From NCBI GenBank assembly GCA_007125415.1, contig SLDH01000353.1, forward strand, positions 1 to 19,889: a stretch of 19,889 bases of DNA, in the 5' to 3' direction. The DNA is from Roseovarius sp. Lineage in GTDB: Bacteria; Pseudomonadota; Alphaproteobacteria; Rhodobacterales; Rhodobacteraceae. This document shows positions 16,228-19,889 of this stretch, in pieces. The first letter of the stretch is position 1; each line of letters begins with the position of its first letter. Under the pieces are notes generated by a model. That model made no database searches, was not told the origin of the DNA, and saw only the letters and a program-made list of their open reading frames with translations. A program made the translations under genes and the position numbers.

Positions 16228-16272
16228 CAAAAATCTTTGAAAGATTTTTGACAGAATTTTCCGAAAATTCTG
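16228..16272. repeat. Two adjacent perfect palindromes upstream of the helicase gene
   Basis: Palindrome 1 has 11-bp arms CAAAAATCTTT (16228-16238) and AAAGATTTTTG (16240-16250) around one G. Palindrome 2 has 10-bp arms CAGAATTTTC (16252-16261) and GAAAATTCTG (16263-16272) around one C. They are one base apart, AT-rich in GC-rich surroundings, and lie between the AAA ATPase stop and the helicase start, 14 bases before its ATG. They may act as a weak bidirectional terminator, a regulator site, or an extragenic palindromic repeat. Confidence 0.75.
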
Positions 16273-16286
16273 CGCGCTTGGCTTAG

Positions 16287-18746
16287 ATGAAGGGGATGAA
16301 CCCACTACCCGATCCTTTTTCAACCTGGTTTTCGGCGCGCGGCTGGACGATTCACCCTCACCAGCAAGAGATGCTGGAGCAGGCAGACACGCCTGCCCTG
16401 CTGCTCATTGCGCCCACGGGCGGCGGCAAGACACTCGCGGGCTTCCTGCCCTCCCTCGTCGATCTGGCGGGGGGCGCGCATGCGGGGCTGCACACGCTTT
16501 ATGTCTCGCCGCTCAAGGCGCTGGCCGCGGATATCAAGCGCAACCTGCGCGTGCCTGTCGAAGAGTTGCAGCTCGACATCCGCATAGAGGACCGCACCGG
16601 CGACACGCCGTCGGGGCAAAAGCGCCGTCAGCGCGCCGACCCGCCCCATATCCTGCTGACGACGCCCGAAAGCCTTGCGCTCATGACCTCCTATGAGGAT
16701 GCGCCCCGGCTCTTTGCGGGGCTGAAACGCGTGGTGGTGGACGAGATACACGCGCTTTCCGAAAGCAAGCGCGGTGACCAGCTCATGCTTGCGCTGTCGC
16801 GCTTGCAGGCGCTCTGCCCTGACCTGCGGCGCGTCGGCCTCTCGGCCACGGTGGAGGATCCGGGCGCCATCGCAGGATTTCTGGCGCACCATCCCGATCC
16901 CTGTCAGATCCTGCATGCCGATCCGGGCCCCGATCCGGATATCTCCATGCTGAAGGCGGACGCACCCCCGCCATGGGCGGGGGGTGGTGCCGCCTATGCA
17001 ATTCCCGAAGTCATGGCGCAGATCAAGGCGCACAGGACGACGCTGATCTTTCACAACACGCGGGCACAGGCAGAGATTTTCTTCCACAATCTGTGGCTTG
17101 CCAATGAGAACGCTTTGCCCATCGGCATCCATCACGGCAGCCTCGATCGGGTTCAGCGCAGCCGTGTGGAAGGTGCCATGCAACGCGGCGAGTTGCGGGC
17201 CATCGTCTGCACCGGCAGCCTCGATCTCGGGATCGATTGGGGCGATGTCGATCTCGTCATCCAGATCGGTGCCCCCAAGAATGTCAAACGTCTGGTGCAA
17301 CGGATCGGCCGGGCCAATCACCGATACAATGCCCCATCAAAAGCCCTGCTGGTGCCTGCCAACCGGTTCGAGGTGGTCGAGTGCCGCGCCGCGCTCGAGG
17401 CCGCTCTTGCCCATGATCTGGACGGTGAGCCGCGCGGCCCCGGCCCGTTGGACGTGCTCTGCCAGCATATCCTGATCCGCGCCTGTGCCGGGCCGTTCGA
17501 CGCTGACGCGCTTTATGCCGAGATCCGCAGTTGCGGGGCCTACACCAGCCTTGCTCGCGCCGAGTTCGACGAATGTCTGAGTTTCTGCGCCACCGGCGGT
17601 TATGCCTTGCGGGCCTATGATCGCTGGCAGCGCCTGCAGCACCGCAAGGATGGGCTGTGGCAATTGCGCGATCCGCGCAGTGCGCGGCTCATCCGGATGA
17701 ACATCGGCACCATTCAGGACACCGATACACTCAAGGTGCGCCTCAGGCGCAGCCGCGGCGGCAAACCTCTGGGTGAGATCGAGGAAAGCTTCGCCGCCAC
17801 GCTCAGCCCCGGCGATACCTTTTTGATAGGCGGGCAGATCGTGCGATTCGAGAGCCTGCGCGAAATGGTGGTTGAAGTATCGCGCGATGCCGCCCGCACG
17901 CCCAGGATCGCCACCTTCATGGGTACGAAATTCGCCAGTTCCACGCAATTGAGCCAGCGCATCCTTCAGAGTTTCCAGCAGAACGACTGGCCTGAATTGC
18001 CTGCCCATACCCGCGAATGGCTGCATCTGCAGCGCTCATTTTCCTGCCTGCCCGAACCGGGGCGCCTGTTGATCGAAAGCTTCCCCCGTGACCGTCGGGA
18101 ACATGCCTGCATCTACGGCTTTGCCGGGCGTAACGCACAGCAGACTCTGGGCCTGTTGCTCAGCAAGCGGATGGAGGAGCTGGGGCTTGCGCCCATGGGT
18201 TTTGTTGCCACCGATTACGCCACGCTGATCTGGGGGCTGGAGCCATTGACCGACGCGGCCCCCCTGCTCGATCCTGCCGCGCTGCGCGACGGGCTGGACG
18301 CATGGTTTCAGGGGAACGCATTGATGAAGCGCACCTTCCGCGCCTCGGCCACCATCGCAGGGCTCATCCAGCGCAACGCACCGCAGGCCCGCAAATCAGG
18401 CCGGCAGGCCACCATGTCCTCCGACATCATCTATGACACGCTGGTGAAATACGACCCCGATCACCTGCTGTTGCGGATCACACGGGCCGAGGCAATGCGC
18501 GGGTTGATCGATTTCGGACGTGTCGAGGAGATGCTGGCCCTGATCGGTGACCGGATAGACCTCAACCGCCTGCCCCATGTATCGCCTCTCGCCGCACCGC
18601 TCTTTCTGGAGGCGGGGCGGACGCCTGTTGAAGGGGTTGCGCAGGAGCGACTGCTGGCCGCGGAAGCTGAAAAGCTGTTGGCCGAAGCGGGGCTTGCCGG
18701 ATCGCTCTTGCAAAGCGGTTGCGCCGAAGACAGGACCACCCGATGA
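16287..18746 (+). CDS. Ligase-associated DEXH-box DNA helicase (Lhr-like)
   Basis: It is a superfamily 2 helicase of the family associated with an ATP-dependent DNA ligase, exonuclease and phosphoesterase in bacterial DNA repair. It has 819 residues. Motif I APTGGGKT is at 42-49, motif II DEIH at 152-155, motif III SAT at 186-188, and motif VI QRIGRANHR at 338-346, followed by the long Lhr-type C-terminal half with a Lhr-like winged-helix and DEAD-associated region. The length matches the family. ATG 16287 directly follows an in-frame TAG (16284-16286); ATG 16296 is an alternative, and AAGGGG touches that second ATG, so neither has an ideal ribosome binding site. The stop overlaps the metallophosphoesterase start by four bases. 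No ligase or exonuclease gene lies beside it in this window. Confidence 0.93.
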   Translation: MKGMNPLPDPFSTWFSARGWTIHPHQQEMLEQADTPALLLIAPTGGGKTLAGFLPSLVDLAGGAHAGLHTLYVSPLKALAADIKRNLRVPVEELQLDIRIEDRTGDTPSGQKRRQRADPPHILLTTPESLALMTSYEDAPRLFAGLKRVVVDEIHALSESKRGDQLMLALSRLQALCPDLRRVGLSATVEDPGAIAGFLAHHPDPCQILHADPGPDPDISMLKADAPPPWAGGGAAYAIPEVMAQIKAHRTTLIFHNTRAQAEIFFHNLWLANENALPIGIHHGSLDRVQRSRVEGAMQRGELRAIVCTGSLDLGIDWGDVDLVIQIGAPKNVKRLVQRIGRANHRYNAPSKALLVPANRFEVVECRAALEAALAHDLDGEPRGPGPLDVLCQHILIRACAGPFDADALYAEIRSCGAYTSLARAEFDECLSFCATGGYALRAYDRWQRLQHRKDGLWQLRDPRSARLIRMNIGTIQDTDTLKVRLRRSRGGKPLGEIEESFAATLSPGDTFLIGGQIVRFESLREMVVEVSRDAARTPRIATFMGTKFASSTQLSQRILQSFQQNDWPELPAHTREWLHLQRSFSCLPEPGRLLIESFPRDRREHACIYGFAGRNAQQTLGLLLSKRMEELGLAPMGFVATDYATLIWGLEPLTDAAPLLDPAALRDGLDAWFQGNALMKRTFRASATIAGLIQRNAPQARKSGRQATMSSDIIYDTLVKYDPDHLLLRITRAEAMRGLIDFGRVEEMLALIGDRIDLNRLPHVSPLAAPLFLEAGRTPVEGVAQERLLAAEAEKLLAEAGLAGSLLQSGCAEDRTTR

Positions 18747-19405
18747 ACGCCTACGAATTCACATTCCTCGGCGTCGCGCTGCGCGCTCTCGGCTCCGGCG
18801 CGCTTTACTGGCCTGACCGCGCTTTGCTCTGCGTCTCGGATCTGCATATGGGCAGGTCGGTTCGCCATGCGGGGCGGGGCGCGCCGCGGCTGCCGCCTTA
18901 CGAGACGCGCGACACGTTGATGCGGCTTGAAACGGATCTTGCCCGAACCGGCGCGCGCATGGTGATCTGCCTTGGCGACAGTTTCGATGATGCAACGGCG
19001 GCAGATACATTGCGCGAGGATGAGGCGCTCTGGATTGCCCGGCTGCAGGCGGGGCGGCGCTGGGTCTGGATCGAAGGCAATCATGATCCGGGCCCCATGG
19101 GGCCTGGCGGCGCGCATCTTGCCGATCTGAGCCTGCCGCCGCTGATCTTTCGTCACATCGCCCGCGCCGGGGAAAAGGGCGAGATATCAGGCCATTACCA
19201 CCCGAAGGCGACCGTGCGTTCACGCGGCCACGCCATCACGCGCCCGGCTTTCCTGCTGGATGAAAACCGCCTGATCCTGCCCGCCTATGGCACCTATACC
19301 GGTGGGCTGCGCAGCCGGGATCCTGCCTTGACAGGGTTGCTGGGAACGCAGGCGCTGGCCATCCTGACCGGGCCTGTCCCTCGCGCCATTCCGATGCCGC
19401 GCTAG
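18743..19405 (+). CDS. pdeM: Ligase-associated metallophosphoesterase
   Basis: It is a calcineurin-like phosphoesterase of 220 residues, thought to process DNA ends together with the ligase-associated helicase. Metal-binding motifs are DLHMG at 33-37, GDSFDD at 78-83, GNHD at 112-115 and GHYHP at 150-154. The family motif AYGTYTGGL is at 181-189. No signal peptide is seen. The ATG at 18743 overlaps the helicase stop (ATGA), so the pair is translated together; upstream in-frame codons to 18719 belong to the helicase region. It is the last certain gene before a 435-base gene-free stretch. The symbol pdeM is used in annotation of this family; the in vivo substrate is not proven. Confidence 0.93.
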   Translation: MNAYEFTFLGVALRALGSGALYWPDRALLCVSDLHMGRSVRHAGRGAPRLPPYETRDTLMRLETDLARTGARMVICLGDSFDDATAADTLREDEALWIARLQAGRRWVWIEGNHDPGPMGPGGAHLADLSLPPLIFRHIARAGEKGEISGHYHPKATVRSRGHAITRPAFLLDENRLILPAYGTYTGGLRSRDPALTGLLGTQALAILTGPVPRAIPMPR

Positions 19406-19502
19406 ATCATGGCGCGCCTGATCAGGGTCAGTTTTTCCCGATGAGAGGGCAGGCGCCCTCGGCGAGACCGCTCTGGCACGCCGCCCTGAAATGTGTAACT
19501 TC

Positions 19503-19528
19503 GTACAATGACCCCCCGGGTCTTGTAC
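19503..19528. repeat. Stem-loop with GTACAA arms
   Basis: GTACAA (19503-19508), a bulged T, and GACCC (19510-19514) pair with GGGTC (19518-19522) and TTGTAC (19523-19528), an 11-bp stem with one bulge and a CCC loop. The heptamer GTACAAT also occurs as a direct repeat at 19503-19509 and 19525-19531, 22 bases apart. No T-run follows, so it is not a typical terminator. Confidence 0.6.
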
Positions 19529-19662
19529 AATCGAAGGCGCACCTCTCGATCCGCAAGGCCCTGCTGCCGCCGAAGGCGCGGTGAGGGCGGGTCCGCGACA
19601 GTGCGAACCTTGGGGGATGACGCCGGAAAGCTGCGCTTTGAGCCCTTTTTCAGATTTTTTGC

Positions 19663-19684
19663 ACCGGGGCGAAACCGGGGCGAA
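19663..19684. repeat. Tandem 11-bp direct duplication
   Basis: ACCGGGGCGAA occurs twice without any base between (19663-19673 and 19674-19684), both exact. It lies in non-coding DNA just after two T-runs. It may be a replication-slippage duplication or a tandem protein-binding site. Confidence 0.75.
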
Positions 19685-19766
19685 GGTCCAGATTCGTCAG
19701 GAAGTCTTGAATTTCCCCATACCACAAGCCGATGACAGCAGGCTCGCTCATTTGACTTCGTGGCTG

Positions 19767-19795
19767 TTGTGAAACCCGTTCACATCGCTTAGGAT
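19767..19795 (+). promoter_or_regulatory. Candidate promoter with a palindromic operator
   Basis: TTGTGA (19767-19772) and TAGGAT (19790-19795) stand 17 bases apart, a fair sigma-70-like pair. Over the -35 and spacer lies a 17-base palindrome with 6-bp arms TGTGAA (19768-19773) and TTCACA (19779-19784) around ACCCG. This would suit repression or activation of the gene starting near 19841. Confidence 0.45.
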
Positions 19796-19840
19796 GACTT
19801 CGTCAGCAACTATTGCACAACGGGAGGGCACAAGCTGAAG

Positions 19841-19889
19841 ATGCGTATCATCCGCCGACTTCAGCATGGTCCCCGTTTCGCCCTGCAAA
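19841..19889 (+). CDS. Possible start of a CDS running off the window
   Basis: ATG 19841 opens a frame reading MRIIRRLQHGPRFALQ to the window end without a stop. GGGAGGG (19822-19828) lies upstream, 13 bases from the ATG when counted from its GGAGG core, which is rather far. A candidate promoter with a palindromic operator stands about 45 bases upstream. The basic N-terminus could begin a signal peptide or a short cytosolic leader. The product cannot be identified from 16 residues. Confidence 0.35.
   Translation, partial: MRIIRRLQHGPRFALQ

Larger units (their letters stand above)
19406..19840. other. Gene-free stretch after pdeM
   Basis: No convincing gene is present: the frames on both strands (for example 19402-19725 minus, 19508-19735 plus) give arginine-rich or low-complexity products. 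The stretch holds a small GAGGGC/GCCCTC hairpin (19445-19460), a stem-loop at 19503-19528, an 11-bp tandem duplication at 19663-19684, T-runs at 19646-19660, and a candidate promoter near the right end. A terminator for pdeM would be expected here; only a weak CTGA/TCAG stem followed by TTTTT (19418-19436 region) is visible. Confidence 0.6.

Noticed and set aside
19444..19460. GAGGGC/GCCCTC hairpin as pdeM terminator
   Set aside because: The stem is short and no T-run follows it, so terminator function is not supported.
19402..19725. 107-codon minus-strand frame after pdeM
   Set aside because: Arg- and Ser-rich product, no ribosome binding site or domain, covers the stem-loop and tandem repeat; not supported as a gene.

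Overview
The window reads as chromosomal DNA of a GC-rich alphaproteobacterium, most likely Rhodobacteraceae (Roseobacter group). This is judged from protein style, from the tad gene order with an OmpA lipoprotein after cpaC, from a terminal AAA ATPase, and from the LytTR membrane protein. No database search was possible, so the genus is not assigned.

Layout. (1) 1-911: the 3' part of msrB and complete msrA, translationally coupled, for methionine sulfoxide repair. (2) 993-1916: a DMT/EamA-family permease. (3) 2144-2932: a four-helix membrane protein with a C-terminal LytTR DNA-binding domain. (4) 3119-3946, minus strand: a secreted lytic transglycosylase, convergent with the LytTR gene and divergent from the pilus genes. 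(5) 4300-14773: a tad (tight adherence, type IVb Flp pilus) locus in the order flp, cpaB, cpaC, OmpA-like lipoprotein, cpaE, cpaF, tadB, tadC, tadD-like TPR lipoprotein, a second TPR lipoprotein, and cpaA prepilin peptidase. (6) 14897-16207: an AAA ATPase with an N-terminal winged-helix-like region, probably a tad accessory gene. (7) 16287-19405: the coupled pair of ligase-associated DEXH helicase and ligase-associated metallophosphoesterase (pdeM), a DNA-repair module. (8) 19406-19889: a gene-free stretch with repeats and a candidate promoter/operator, ending at a possible new CDS start.

How the pilus genes fit together. Flp prepilin is cut by CpaA. CpaF is the assembly ATPase, TadB and TadC the inner-membrane platform, CpaE/TadZ the localisation factor, and CpaC with CpaB the outer-membrane secretin and its partner. 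TPR lipoproteins usually serve as pilotin or assembly factors. No cpaD and no TadE/F/G minor pilins are present in the window. The OmpA-like lipoprotein sits where cpaD is usually found. Hairpins after flp, cpaB and ompA divide the locus into expression segments, consistent with the pilin being made in excess.

No tRNA, rRNA, IS element, phage gene or CRISPR array is visible. The non-coding signals most worth a second look are the tandem palindromes at 16228-16272, the 12-bp inverted repeat at 5686-5720, and the stem-loop and operator-like repeats in 19406-19840.
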